The position numbers and the translations under genes are program-made. From Streptococcus thalassemiae (GTDB lineage: Bacteria; Bacillota; Bacilli; Lactobacillales; Streptococcaceae), in assembly GCF_903645285.1 (NCBI RefSeq), contig NZ_CAHJXN010000003.1:164001-228000 (forward strand): DNA of 64,000 nucleotides. Reading direction: 5' to 3'. The notes below the pieces were generated by a model, which did no database searches, had not been told where the DNA came from, and saw nothing but the letters and a program-made list of their open reading frames with translations. Of the stretch, positions 15,970 through 26,200 are shown one piece after another. Numbering within the stretch: the stretch's first letter is position 1; each line of letters starts with the position of its first letter.

Positions 15970-16686
15970 TTAAACACCACGTTGATTATCGTAGAGGAGG
16001 GTATGGAGTTGAGGAAGGACGCGGACATTGCCCCAGCTATCGTCAGTAGCGACGCGTTCCCAGAGTTCTTTGAGACGGTTCAGTTGATCTTGGATAATAT
16101 TGCCTGTGGCCTTGGGCTCAGGATTTCCAGCCGATAAGAAGAGGACATCTGGTTGGTAGCGTTCTTGTATTCCTTTAGCAAAGGCTAAATCTGCATCGTC
16201 AAAGACAGGGATTTTAAAGGTGACCTTGTCTGGATCAAGTTGGGAAACGATAAAGTCCAAGGTCTCAAAGTTGACTTCCATCTTGGATGAAGGAGGTTTG
16301 GGACTCAGGGTGACTTGGTCGATGTCTTTCAACCAATTTTGCCAGCGAGACCCTTGGGTTTCAACGGCAAGAGTGACACCACGTTCCTTGAGCTTGGTGA
16401 CCAGTTCAGCCATGTTGGCTGCTAGGATAGCAGGATTTCCCCCAGATAGGGTGACATAGTCGTAGCTCCCCAATTTATCCAAGGCAGCAATGACCTCGTC
16501 AGCAGTCATGCGAGTTGGCTTTTCAGAGCCATCCCAAGTGAAGGCAGAATCGCACCAGTCGCAGTGGTAGTCGCAACCAGCAGTACGGACAAACATGGTT
16601 TTCTGCCCGATTGCACGGCCTTCGCCTTGAAAGGTTGGGCCAAAAATTTCCAGAACTGGTAGTTTGAGGATACGTTCCCTAGTCAT
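15970..16686 (-). CDS. queE: 7-carboxy-7-deazaguanine synthase
   Basis: 238 aa radical-SAM enzyme that converts 6-carboxytetrahydropterin to 7-carboxy-7-deazaguanine. The cluster-binding cysteines are Cys38, Cys42 and Cys45 (CDYHCDWC), and the SAM-side GGNPA segment follows (SGGNPAIL). The N-terminus VLEIFGPTFQGEG is the family signature. It overlaps the end of queD by 8 bases, so translation is coupled. Confidence 0.95.
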   Translation of the reverse strand: MTRERILKLPVLEIFGPTFQGEGRAIGQKTMFVRTAGCDYHCDWCDSAFTWDGSEKPTRMTADEVIAALDKLGSYDYVTLSGGNPAILAANMAELVTKLKERGVTLAVETQGSRWQNWLKDIDQVTLSPKPPSSKMEVNFETLDFIVSQLDPDKVTFKIPVFDDADLAFAKGIQERYQPDVLFLSAGNPEPKATGNIIQDQLNRLKELWERVATDDSWGNVRVLPQLHTLLYDNQRGV

Positions 16687-17122
16687 CTAACCACTCCCGT
16701 CTAAACTCCGCAAAGGCAGTCGGAGTCTCATAGAGGCGAACGTATTCCAAACGGAGACCACGTTCGTCTGGCAACTCTTGGTTCATGGTTTGGAAAATCC
16801 AGTAAATCATATTTTCAGCAGTCGTGTTCATATAGGGCAGGGTTTCATTGAGATAGCGATGATCCAGGTGGGGCTCTAAGTAGTTCTTGTAGATGGCTTT
16901 GATATCTCCGAAATCGTAGGTCATGCCACGTTCATCTAAAAATCCACTGACAGCAATCTGCAGATGATAGGTGTGACCATGAAGGGATTTGCATTTTCCC
17001 TCATAGTGAAAGAGGTGGTGGGCAGCATCAAAGGTAAATTCTTTTGATACCAAGGTTCTGTGAGGATTGTAGACCAGAGACTCCCCAGTTTCCTGTTTGA
17101 TTTCTTTGGGTGCAAAAAACAT
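16679..17122 (-). CDS. queD: 6-carboxy-5,6,7,8-tetrahydropterin synthase
   Basis: 147 aa enzyme of the PTPS/QueD fold, making 6-carboxytetrahydropterin from dihydroneopterin triphosphate. The zinc histidines are His35/36 (DAAHHL) and His48/His50 in SLHGHTY, with catalytic Cys44 four residues before. The ATG at 17120-17122 is used because it overlaps the queC stop by one base (TAATG); a longer in-frame extension lies wholly inside queC. The 3' end overlaps queE. Confidence 0.95.
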   Translation of the reverse strand: MFFAPKEIKQETGESLVYNPHRTLVSKEFTFDAAHHLFHYEGKCKSLHGHTYHLQIAVSGFLDERGMTYDFGDIKAIYKNYLEPHLDHRYLNETLPYMNTTAENMIYWIFQTMNQELPDERGLRLEYVRLYETPTAFAEFRREWLDD

Positions 17123-17775
17123 TAGTCCTCTCCTTTCTGTGAGAGATAAACATCTAACCCATGTTGACGTAGGTGGCAGGCTGGGCAATCTCCACAGCCA
17201 CTTCCGATAATCCCATTGTAGCAGGTCAAGGTCTTTTCACGAACATAGTCAAAGGCACCGAGTTGGTCAGCTAATTCCCAAGTTTCAGCCTTGTCCAGCC
17301 ACATGAGAGGTGTTTGGATAACGAAGTCGTAATCCATGGCAAGGTTGAGAGTAACATTGAGGGATTTGACAAAGACATCTCGACAATCAGGGTAGCCTGA
17401 GAAGTCTGTCTCGCAGACACCTGTCACGATGTCTTTAATGCCCCGTTGCTTGGCAAGGACTGCCGCAAAGGATAGAAAGAGGTGGTTGCGACCGTCAACG
17501 AAGGTATTGGGAACCTCTCCCTCTTTTTGCTCGATTTCCAGATCGGAGGTCAAGGCATTTTCAGTGATTTGTCCCAGCAGAGACATATCTAAGATGTGAT
17601 GACGAATGCCCTGTTCCTCAGCGATTTCTTGGGCAACTTGAATTTCAAGATGGTGGCGTTGACCGTAGGCAAAGGTGACTGCTTCAACAGTTTCATAGTG
17701 TTCTTTAGCCCAAAAGAGGCAGGTTGTAGAATCTTGACCGCCACTAAAGACGACCAAGGCAGATTGACGTTTCAT
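17122..17775 (-). CDS. queC: 7-cyano-7-deazaguanine synthase
   Basis: 217 aa ATP-dependent ligase that makes preQ0. The PP-loop SGGQDST is at residues 11-17, and four zinc-type cysteines cluster near the C-terminus (LTCYNG, then GCGDCPAC). The start ATG at 17773-17775 has GGAAGGAG upstream; an upstream in-frame Met would add 13 residues without a ribosome site. It is the first gene of the operon and follows a riboswitch-attenuator leader. Confidence 0.95.
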   Translation of the reverse strand: MKRQSALVVFSGGQDSTTCLFWAKEHYETVEAVTFAYGQRHHLEIQVAQEIAEEQGIRHHILDMSLLGQITENALTSDLEIEQKEGEVPNTFVDGRNHLFLSFAAVLAKQRGIKDIVTGVCETDFSGYPDCRDVFVKSLNVTLNLAMDYDFVIQTPLMWLDKAETWELADQLGAFDYVREKTLTCYNGIIGSGCGDCPACHLRQHGLDVYLSQKGED

Positions 17776-17811
17776 AGTACTCCTTCCAAAATGGGAAATG
17801 TTTAGAGCACG

Positions 17812-17834
17812 CAAAAAGCTCCCTTGAGGGAGCT
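17812..17834 (-). terminator. Attenuator (intrinsic terminator) in the queC leader
   Basis: On the minus strand AGCTCCC-tcaa-GGGAGCT forms a 7-bp stem with a tetraloop followed by five T. It lies 15 bases past the preQ1 aptamer and 37 bases before queC, so it is an expression platform, not an end-of-gene terminator. Confidence 0.75.
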
Positions 17835-17849
17835 AAAAAATACCAAGTA

Positions 17850-17886
17850 GAGGTTTTTTTTAGCGATGGCATGTCCCAAACATCGT
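17850..17886 (-). promoter_or_regulatory. Probable preQ1-I riboswitch aptamer
   Basis: The RNA-sense sequence has a 5-bp stem CGAUG/CAUCG, a loop 1 UUU then GGG, loop 2 ACAUGC with a C just before the closing strand, an A-rich stretch CUAAAAAAAA and CCU that can pair with GGG as a pseudoknot. These parts match, in order and length, the preQ1-I class (stem, UUC, pseudoknot strand, loop ending in the ligand-pairing C, A-tract, pseudoknot strand). The genes downstream make preQ1. Confidence 0.7.
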
Positions 17887-17900
17887 AATATTCTATCTAC

Positions 17901-17935
17901 AGTCTAGCATATTTTTTAAAAAATGGCAAAGGGCA
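17901..17935 (-). promoter_or_regulatory. Promoter of the queC-D-E-F operon
   Basis: Minus-strand -35 TTGCCA and -10 TAGACT with a 17-base spacer; the -10 lies about 20 bases before the preQ1 aptamer. Edges are approximate. Confidence 0.6.
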
Positions 17936-17942
17936 AGAAAAA

Positions 17943-17969
17943 AGAGACCAAAGAAAGTACTTGGTCTCT
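17943..17969 (-). terminator. Terminator after trxA
   Basis: AGAGACCAA / TTGGTCTCT, a 9-bp perfect stem with a 9-base loop, followed on the minus strand by TTTTTTC. It begins 7 bases after the trxA stop. Confidence 0.85.
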
Positions 17970-17976
17970 AATGTGA

Positions 17977-18291
17977 TTAGCTCAATTCAGCAACGATGGC
18001 CTTGATTTGGTCTGCTGTGTGAACACCAGCAACTTGTTTGACAACTTGGCCGTCTTTTTTGAAGAGAAGAGTTGGGATAGACATGATTCCAAAGGCACGA
18101 GCTGTGTTTGGATTTTCATCAACGTCCATTTTAACGATTTTCAAAACATCTTCTGAAAGTTCTTCAGACAATTTGTCCAAGATTGGACCTTGCATACGAC
18201 ATGGACCACACCAAGTTGCCCAGAAGTCTACCAAGACCAAACCGTCTTTTGTTTCTTGTTCGAATGTTGCATCTGTAATTGCTTTTGCCAT
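17977..18291 (-). CDS. trxA: Thioredoxin
   Basis: 104 aa, the usual size of a cytoplasmic thioredoxin. The redox motif WCGPC is at residues 27-31, and the cis-Pro lies in SIPTLL. It reduces protein disulphides with electrons from thioredoxin reductase. RBS AAGGAG. A DUF4649 gene ends 16 bases upstream, so the two are probably cotranscribed from the promoter at 18561-18589. Confidence 0.95.
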   Translation of the reverse strand: MAKAITDATFEQETKDGLVLVDFWATWCGPCRMQGPILDKLSEELSEDVLKIVKMDVDENPNTARAFGIMSIPTLLFKKDGQVVKQVAGVHTADQIKAIVAELS

Positions 18292-18307
18292 TGTATTTCT
18301 CCTTTTT

Positions 18308-18529
18308 TTAGTTATATTGGCTTAAATCTTGTTTCTTGAGATAGAAGAAGATATCTCCATAAGTTCCATGGTAGTCCAAATCATGACCGTTATAGGTTAA
18401 TTTTTGGACAGGGTAGTAGTCTGCGACGCCGATAAGGCAAGCTTGTTGTGAACGATCAAAGTCTTCATAAGACTCGAAAGTCACAGTTCTTTCGTTCTTG
18501 CTGGCATCTAAATAGGTGATTTCAATCAT
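18308..18529 (-). CDS. DUF4649 family protein
   Basis: 73 aa small soluble protein that I match to the streptococcal DUF4649 family; the function is unknown. The start ATG at 18527-18529 has AAAGGAG upstream, while a longer in-frame extension would run through the promoter. A near-consensus promoter (TTGACA, 17 bases, TAAAAT) precedes it and a TTGC-GCAA palindrome lies just above the -35. It is the first gene of a unit with trxA. Confidence 0.75.
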   Translation of the reverse strand: MIEITYLDASKNERTVTFESYEDFDRSQQACLIGVADYYPVQKLTYNGHDLDYHGTYGDIFFYLKKQDLSQYN

Positions 18530-18560
18530 GTTTAAAACTCCTTTGTTTGATGATGACTTT

Positions 18561-18610
18561 ATTTTACTCCTTGTAAAAGAGAATGTCAAGAAAAATGATT
18601 GCGCACGCAA
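18561..18610 (-). promoter_or_regulatory. Promoter and MarR-type operator before the DUF4649-trxA unit
   Basis: Minus-strand -35 TTGACA (18584-18589), 17-base spacer and -10 TAAAAT (18561-18566). The palindrome TTGCGTGCGCAA (18599-18610) lies ten bases upstream of the -35. A related palindrome covers the start of the marR transcript at 19083-19094. Confidence 0.7.
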
Positions 18611-18628
18611 CTTTTTTCTGAAATCATC

Positions 18629-19009
18629 TTAAATCAAGAAATCCAAACCAGTTTCCAAGCTTGCTTCGACAGCTTTTTGTAGCGAGGCTAGTGTCTTTTG
18701 CCCATCACTTGTCAGGCAGATAAAGCTAGAGCGTCGATCTTGATGGCAACACATGCGACTGAGCAGACCGCAATTTTTAGCTTCCAAGCGAGCCACCATC
18801 CGAGAAACAGCGCTCGGGCTCAGATGAAGTTTATCTGGCAGGTCAATCTGGCGTAGAGATTTTTCTTCAGCCAAGTCCAGATAGTAGAGCAGGTAGAACT
18901 CTTTCAAGGTCAGACTTTGCTCGCTCTGCTGGGCAATAGCCTCTTCTAAGAGACTTTCAATTTCTTTCTGACGCCGATTGAAGTCAAACCATTTTTCCAA
19001 ATAGGTCAT
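18629..19009 (-). CDS. MarR-family transcriptional regulator
   Basis: 126 aa winged-helix regulator. The recognition region is about residues 55-80 (SLRQIDLPDKLHLSPSAVSRMVARLE) and the wing contains a CCHQDRRSS segment; two adjacent cysteines here plus one at LEAKNCG might respond to thiol stress (inference). The start ATG at 19007-19009 has AAAGGAGA upstream. The promoter at 19097-19125 has a palindrome at the expected transcription start, and a second copy stands before DUF4649-trxA, so it probably controls itself and that unit. Confidence 0.85.
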   Translation of the reverse strand: MTYLEKWFDFNRRQKEIESLLEEAIAQQSEQSLTLKEFYLLYYLDLAEEKSLRQIDLPDKLHLSPSAVSRMVARLEAKNCGLLSRMCCHQDRRSSFICLTSDGQKTLASLQKAVEASLETGLDFLI

Positions 19010-19082
19010 AGTATCTCCTTTCTTTTTAGAGTTGTAAATAGAAGAATGTCCATTCACGGACAGTCTCTGCGTCACAAGATGA

Positions 19083-19125
19083 TTGCGCATGCAATAATTA
19101 TACTACTTTTCAAAAGAGCTGGCAA
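19083..19125 (-). promoter_or_regulatory. Promoter and operator of the marR gene
   Basis: Minus-strand -35 TTGCCA (19120-19125), 17-base spacer, -10 TATAAT (19097-19102). The palindrome TTGCATGCGCAA (19083-19094) directly follows the -10, where a bound repressor would block transcription. Confidence 0.75.
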
Positions 19126-19263
19126 GCTCTGTTTTTTAGTGGTTTTATTTTGTGTGAATAATGGGGGAATCCTATTGTTTCAATTTCTAGCTCCTTATCA
19201 CATTCGAATTCAGATTTTATTTCATTTCTCTATCTTTTAAAATAAGCATGGTCTAATAAAGCT

Positions 19264-19833
19264 ATGGCATATAGTACTGATTTTAAAGAAGGAGCATTAG
19301 ATTACATCAAAGGGGGACACAGCCATGTCGAGGCGCCAAAGTTTTTGATGTCGGCGTCAGAACTCTCTTCACGTGGGAAAAGAAAGACGCGAACAAGGAC
19401 ACTTAGAGCGGAAAAAGCGAGTCGTCAAAAAGCGTAAGATTCCTTTAGAGGAGTTGAGAGCTTTTGTAGAGGCTCATCCAGACGCTTTTTTACGGGAAAT
19501 TGCGGCTCGTTTTGATTATGCTGTGCCCTCAGTATGGGCAGCTTTAAAGCAGATGAAGGTCACTTAAAAAAAGATGGCGAGCTTTAAGGAACAAGATCCA
19601 GAGAAAGTCGCTGAGTTTCTTGATATTTTGGATAACCTAAAAGATTTACCAGTCCTATCTATTGACGAAACGGGAATCGACGGCTACCTCTATCGTTCTT
19701 ATGTGGGGGCTCCTAGAGGGGAGAAAGTCTATGAAAAGATTAGCGGACGGCGTTTTGAGCGGACTAATGAGGTGGAGCAAACACTCAATGGTAGTTTTCT
19801 AATCAGATATATTGATTCACAAATTAGAGTTTG
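19264..19833 (+). pseudogene. Decayed IS630-family (IS630-Spn1-like) transposase
   Basis: Fragments of an IS630 transposase lie in different frames. From ATG 19264 the text reads MAYSTDFKEGALDYIKGG, shifts frame near 19337 and again near 19373 (GKERREQGHLERKKR, then PLEELRAFVEAHPDAFLREI), stops at 19567, and resumes at about 19574 with the catalytic-domain piece VLSIDETGIDGYLYR and VGAPRGEKVYEKISGRRFER, where the first DDE-type Asp is present. The 3' third of the transposase is missing after about 19770. It cannot encode an active enzyme. It lies directly upstream of the SRRP gene. Confidence 0.85.
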
Positions 19834-20175
19834 ATCACTCCATTCAAGTTGTATCAGGGGTGAGGAGTCTACTGTTAGTCTTTCATAGTATCGCGAAAAA
19901 GGTCAATATAGAAACTATATTTATAAACTAAAAAGGATAATCTGACAAGAAAAATGCCTTTGTATAAGGGTTTTGTTTTTTCGAATTCAAGCACTTGAAA
20001 AATTTTTGGTTTGTCTTGAGAAAAACCATAGAATAATCATGCATAAAAACAGGAATATAAACCAAGAATGAGCTGATTTACACTCATTTTCGTGTCTTTA
20101 TAAAAAACTCATCTTATAATATATATAAAATAGCAAAATGCTTTTTTTTTTTAGGTAAAAATACTTTCAAACCTC
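19834..20175. other. AT-rich intergenic region upstream of the SRRP gene
   Basis: No gene is visible. It holds an imperfect terminator-like hairpin (about 19953-19982, AAAATGCCTT with AAGGGTTTTG and a T run), a possible promoter (TTGGTT, 17 bases, TAGAAT near 20010-20035), a TATAAT-rich stretch around 20115, and an 11-T run at 20142-20152, 23 bases before the -35 of the main SRRP promoter. Confidence 0.5.
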
Positions 20176-20204
20176 TTGCTATTTAGCGATTATTTTTCTA
20201 TAAT
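20176..20204 (+). promoter_or_regulatory. Promoter of the SRRP adhesin gene
   Basis: -35 TTGCTA (20176-20181) and -10 TATAAT (20199-20204) with exactly 17 bases between. It predicts a leader of about 55 bases before the ATG at 20265, which has GAAAGGG upstream. Confidence 0.75.
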
Positions 20205-20264
20205 ATAGAATGGTATTTTATATATATCTATAAATGAAAATAATGTTTGAAAGGGAATTTCAAA

Positions 20265-23200
20265 ATGTTTTTTAGACGACAAGAAGGTGAATATAGAGAG
20301 ACGGATCGTGTGACCCGTTTCAAGCTGATTAAGTCGGGTAAGCATTGGTTGCGAGCTTCGACTTCTCAGTTTGGTCTCTTTAAAGTCTTGCGAGGTGGTG
20401 TAGACACTGCCCAGGTAACAACTGAAGTGATCGAAGAGCAATCGTCAAATACACTGACTGGACTGGATATCCTGAAAGGGATAGCTGCGGCTGGGACGGT
20501 ACTCGGGGGGGGGGCTTGCGACTACTACGCATGTCTATGCGGAGGAGACTACACAAGCTCTTGAAAAGGAGGTAAATACCGCTGATGCCTTGGCGACTGT
20601 AGGGTCTGCAGTTTTAGGAAATAAGAGTGAGTTAGGGAGTGAATCTGTTATTACAAATTCACAATCAGATTCGCAAGAAGTCAGTCTATCTGCATCTGTT
20701 AGCGAGAGTATCCACGTTTCGGAAACGGCTAGTAAAAGTCTTAAAGAATCGGAGTCAGCTAAAACTAGTTTGGAGACAAGTCTATCTGCAAGTAAGGCTA
20801 TCAGCGAATCTGGACTAGGTTCTGGCAATGTGATTGCTTCTATCTTGGGGAATGGTCTAGCCTCACAAGCTCCAGTTAATGGAAGTGTGGCTAGTAAGAC
20901 AAGTCTGTCAAATGTAGCAGAAGAGTCGGCTACTGGTTTGAAAGAAGCTGATGAAACTGCGCAAACGAGTCAAGCTAGTCAAGCAAGCCAAGTAAGTACA
21001 TCTGCTACTGAAAATGCGTCCGAATTATCACGTGTCATTGAGAATAGTCTGAACTCTTTAGCAACTATTGATGCGAAATTAAGTAGTTTGACAGTTGGTT
21101 CTACGGCTCTTATAGACACAACTATAACAGCTGCTGTGGCGACTACGGTAACTGCCGAGAATGACAAGAAAGCTCAAGAAGACCGCAAACGTCTGTCTAA
21201 AATCTCAGCCACTATGGGTGAGTACCTCGCTAAGTCTGTTGGCTTGCCAAATACGGAAGCGGCGGTTGCAAAGGTTAATGCTGCCGTGACAGCTATCGAG
21301 GGAGCACTAAAAACTCCAAATGCTGACCTAACAGACGTCATCAAACAAGCGACAATTGCACGAAACTCCATCATCAATGCAGTGCAACGAGCTAATAACG
21401 GACAACGTAGTAGCTTAAACGGTAAAGCAATGGAGAGAGGGGCTAATTTTAGGGTTGCACCAGGTGGGGCAGCTGAAAATGACCCTGATAGGGCGACCTA
21501 CGGTTTCGGAACAGCGACAGTTGGTTATGTCGTAACGAAACCTGATGCAACAAATGCTGCTAGCCCCGCAAATCAAAATGCAAAATATGGTTATAGAGAA
21601 GGAACTTACCTCTATGCGACAGAGGGTCGTCAAGGGAATGAAAGAGAGCCGAGTAAAGCTAATATTGCCACACGTGTTGAGGTTAAAAATATTGCCCCAC
21701 AGGTCCATATGAAGGCTGAACGACATGGAAGGATAACCAATTGGACTGTTCTCTTTAATGATGGTGGGGAACCGCATGACAACCCTTATTTCTACTTTAC
21801 GGTTCCAAAGGGACATCGCATCACCCATATGAAGGTGGAACAAAAAGATGGTGGGAATAAACCATGGAACACTTTGGGAGAAACAAATAGCGATGAAGCT
21901 TTCCGTAACAATTCCAAAAGTGGGGATTTGTTAGCTGCAATCGGGAATGCTAATAATAACCAAGGTGGAGCCTACTATGAAAACGTTGCGGGTGTCGGCC
22001 CAAGTGGGGTTGGTAGAGGAACGCTAACGAGCTTGCGCGACTTCGCCTTTAATAACCCAGATGCTTATTATCAAACCGATAAAATCACTGACAAAGTGAA
22101 AAAAGAAGGGGACTTTGCTTTCAATAGTATTGAAGGAGCCACTGCCAATGTCTATGCCCTCCACCCTAAAGGAAGTGCCCGTTACGAAGGGTATAGAATT
22201 ACCTATACGACAGAAAGTGCAGAAGACACCAACGATTATTATATGGCTGGATTCCGTTCCTTGGAAAATTCACGTCATAGAAACTACCTCCAAATGGTCG
22301 GCTCTCAAGATCGTTATAGGGCTGAATTTAAAGGAGGGAAACAATCATCTTTCCTTAAGTTTAGTGGTGTAGAAGATCTATCAAAAGTTAACCAACTTAT
22401 CGATTTGTATGATGTCGTTACAGGAAAAAAATTAGACGAATTTCCTCCTGATTTTGCTAGTAAAGTTAAATATAAGATTGATGGTGCTGATACGGACGCT
22501 ACTTACCTTGGTATTACCAATCTTCGAAGTTCATTTCGTCCTCAAGATAAATTAGCCAAAGGAACTCATAAGCTTACTATTACCTTCCCTAACAAGGGGG
22601 GGACGACCCAAACCTATGATATTCCTTTCCGTGTTGTCAGTCAATCGGAAGTTTATCAACCAACAATCAATACAAATGCGCTAAATAATCCCATTACAAA
22701 AGGTCAATCTGTTCCTAGTGCGGCGTCTATGATAGCAGGATTTACCAATTCTTCTAGCACAATTCCTCATTTCGGTATGCCTAGCGATATGGATAGCTAT
22801 AAACAACAAATGAATGGGAATACATATAGTGGAGAGGTCATCCCACCAACGACGGTTAGAGGGACAGCGACTAGTGCCTCAAACCTAAACGTTGCCAATG
22901 TTCGATGGCTTGGTGGTGGTGATACCTTTGGTTCAGGTGTAGGGGAAAATATGGCTGTTAAAGCAACAGTCAATGGTAAGACCGTTTACCTCCCTCTACC
23001 AAGTGATATGCCTGCAAGCAAGCTGGGTCAAGACTTGACTCCTGATGAAGTAACTAAAGTTTTGGAGCACAATGGACTCACTACCAGCACAGCCACTATT
23101 GCGTCAAGAAAAGTTGGTTTGAGTAAAACACTCGTAGTCACTTACAAGGACAACGAAAATGGAGATTCACAGGATACTTCCGAAGTCTTCTTTGAAAATA

Positions 23201-26200
23201 TCGCAAAAGCTACCACTCCAACAGCTCCTGCTATTCAAGCACCTACCGATGGTAGTGTGACGGTTACTCCTCAGGGAGAAAGCGATAGCGTGACCATCAC
23301 CTACACTCCTACAACTGGCAATACCAATACAACTACAACCATCAGTGTCAAGAAGAGTGGAACCAAATGGGATAATCCAGAGCCTCTTCCTTCTGGAGTG
23401 ACTTTAAATAAGGATACTGGTGCGGTTACTATATCAGAGCCGACAGTCAGAGACGAAAGCCGAGTCACTGCAACTGCTTATAACTTTAACTCAGAGGGAG
23501 CGACCTCTACTGAGACGGCAAAAATGCCCTATAAAACGAAATCAGACCGCTTTTATGCTGTTGAAGGGGAAAATGCTAGCCGACTAACTGCAAGTGATTT
23601 TATCACCAATAGTAGTGGGGCAGCAGTTCCGTCAACTGTCACTGTCACTTGGAAAACGAGACCAGATTTCAGCAGTAACGGTGAAAAGACAGCTGTCCTA
23701 ACGGTCACTAGCTCGGGAATTACTAAGGATTTTAACTATCCTTATACGGTTTATAAGAAAGTGGAGGCTAAAAATCCGATAGGCGGTAAAGGTCAATTTT
23801 ACGCTTTCAAAGCCGATGATGGAAAAGACACAGTTACCGGTGGAAGTTACGCGAATAACATTGGTGGAAACACAGACCTATACACTAATATTAAAGAACT
23901 CCCTGAAAATACCAAGTGGTCTTATAGGTATAAACTAAATAACCAAGGAACAGCGACCACTACTGCTGTTGGAACGCCATCATTTAGTAGTGTATGGCAT
24001 ACAACTGGTACGGACGCTAAGACGCATCATACCACCTATACTCTAACAGCAACCTATCCAAATGGTCGCTTTGGGACTGTATCGTCTACTAATCCAGCCT
24101 TGACTAGTGAGACAAGTTTTGACTACACAGTAGTGGATCCTGTTGAAAAGCAAACTTATGAAACAACAGTTGGGGATACAGCTCCGTTAAATGATATTAT
24201 TACTAGTCCGGGTAATGCTCTTAAAAATTCGAATGCCAGTGTGACTATTCCGACTGGGACAACTTATGCTTGGCAATCTACACCAGATGCTTCAGCAGCA
24301 GGTATTTATAAGAAAGAAGTTAGTGTAACATTACCACAAGGTTCAGCAGGTTCAACAAATAGCAGAAATGTTCCTGTAACGATTAAGGTAAAACCACAGG
24401 CTCCACAAATTGCTGATAATCAGTTGACAAATACTGGTGGACTACCAAATCGTGGTATTACAGTCACTAATGTGACACCAGGTGCAACAGTAACCTTGAC
24501 GCTTGGAAGTGGAAGTAAAACTGTAATGAAGACAGTACCAGCTAATGCGACAAGTCTAACAATTGGAGCGAGTGACTTAGCAGATAGTAATGGTTTACTT
24601 CCAGTAGGAGAAGTAACGGTTAAACAAAGTAAGGCATTTACTAATCCGACAACAAACCAACCAGAAACACTTGAATCAGCAACGACGACTAAAACAATTA
24701 CCAAGGAAAACGTTAAACCGGTAGCGACTACAGTTGTAGAAGTTTACAATAAAGCGACTAAGACGTGGGAAGCTGCTCCTAAGACGACTTCAGGTGATAC
24801 ATCAGTCTATACGTTTTATGCTGGTGACCAGATGAGATTTACAACATCGATCACTGACAATAGTAACTATATAAAGCAAACAGATATAAAAATAGGTGGC
24901 TCTGACGGAAAGAGTGTTCCGAGTAGAAATGCTTTCGATGATAGTTTTGGAAACGCAACTGTAACCAATATTTCTTCTGTTACACCTGCCTCATCTACGA
25001 CTCCAGCTAAACTAGTTGCACAGGGAACAATTAAGGAAGAACTTCAATACAGTACCGGAAATACTTCGACTCGTTCTATTACAGCTACAGATATTTCAGA
25101 CAATGAGTCTGTGGGAAATACATTTAAGATTGTACAAGGTGATTTGAGCGTTAAAAATGCTAATTTGAATCCAGATAAGAAGATTAAAGTAACAAATCTG
25201 ACAGCTTTAACAGAGGATGAAAAGACAAGCATAAAAGAAGCTATTAAGAATGCCCATGATACGGATGAAGTCAAAGAAAAAGAACGTATCAAGGATGTTA
25301 CCTTTGAAGGATCTAATGCCAAGATTACCTATAAGGATGGTCGCTCTCGTACCAAACCAATCTCAGAATTGGCGAGAGAAGTGAATACGCCGTCTATTGA
25401 AAATCTAGCTGGGCGTGGTGGCTTACCAAATCAAACGATCACGGTAAATAATGTTCTTCCAGGTGCAACTGTAACCTTAACAGTTGCAGGTCAAACAATT
25501 AAGCCTAAAACAGCAGAAGGTAATGCTACCAGCGTAACCTTTACTGCAGCAGATTTGGGAACGGCTTACGCCGCAAACAATGGTCTGCTTCCTTCGGGTA
25601 GTGTGACTGCGACACAAAGTGTGCCTGCAGGGGCAAACACAACTGAAGTTTTAACCTCAGACCAAGGTACTGGGACGATTACTAATGAAACTGAAAGACC
25701 AAATGTAGACGTCGTTCTGCAAGTCAAGGATGGGGATAATTGGGTTGATCAAACTAGGAAAGCTGTTCGTAACAGTGCTAATGACGAAGAAAGACGTTCC
25801 GGTTCGGGATATGAACTCTTTGCTGGTGATGAATACCGCTTTGTTATCAAAACTAAAGATAACAGTGGCAAGGTTCGCACTGTAGAAGTATGGGACGGTG
25901 GTCGCTATAAACAAAGTAATATGACAGGTTCTGCTTATAATAGAGGTGGAACGATTAGCCATATTACGACTCCTACGACTGCTACGACTGAGACTCCAGC
26001 TACGCTGACAATTCAAGGTACATACAACGAAAATCAACAGTATGCAGCCAGCAATCTTTGGACACGTCAGATTCGTACAGAAGATCTTTCTGGAAATACA
26101 AATAATGACACTACATTTCAGATTGTTCAAGGGAAATTAAGTGATAAATTCCGAGGGCTACAACCAGAAGATGCGGTTCCAGTTGCCGATCCAAACTCCT

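Noticed and set aside
19373..19834. Two short genes of the IS630 remnant as functional proteins
   Set aside because: They are frameshifted pieces of one transposase with the 3' third missing.
20505..20564. Programmed ribosomal frameshift at the adhesin G tract
   Set aside because: No heptameric slippery motif with a clear downstream stem was seen; a length change of the G tract or transcriptional slippage explains it more simply.
22115..22372. 85-codon frame inside the adhesin binding region
   Set aside because: It is a shadow in another frame of the adhesin gene with no independent signals.
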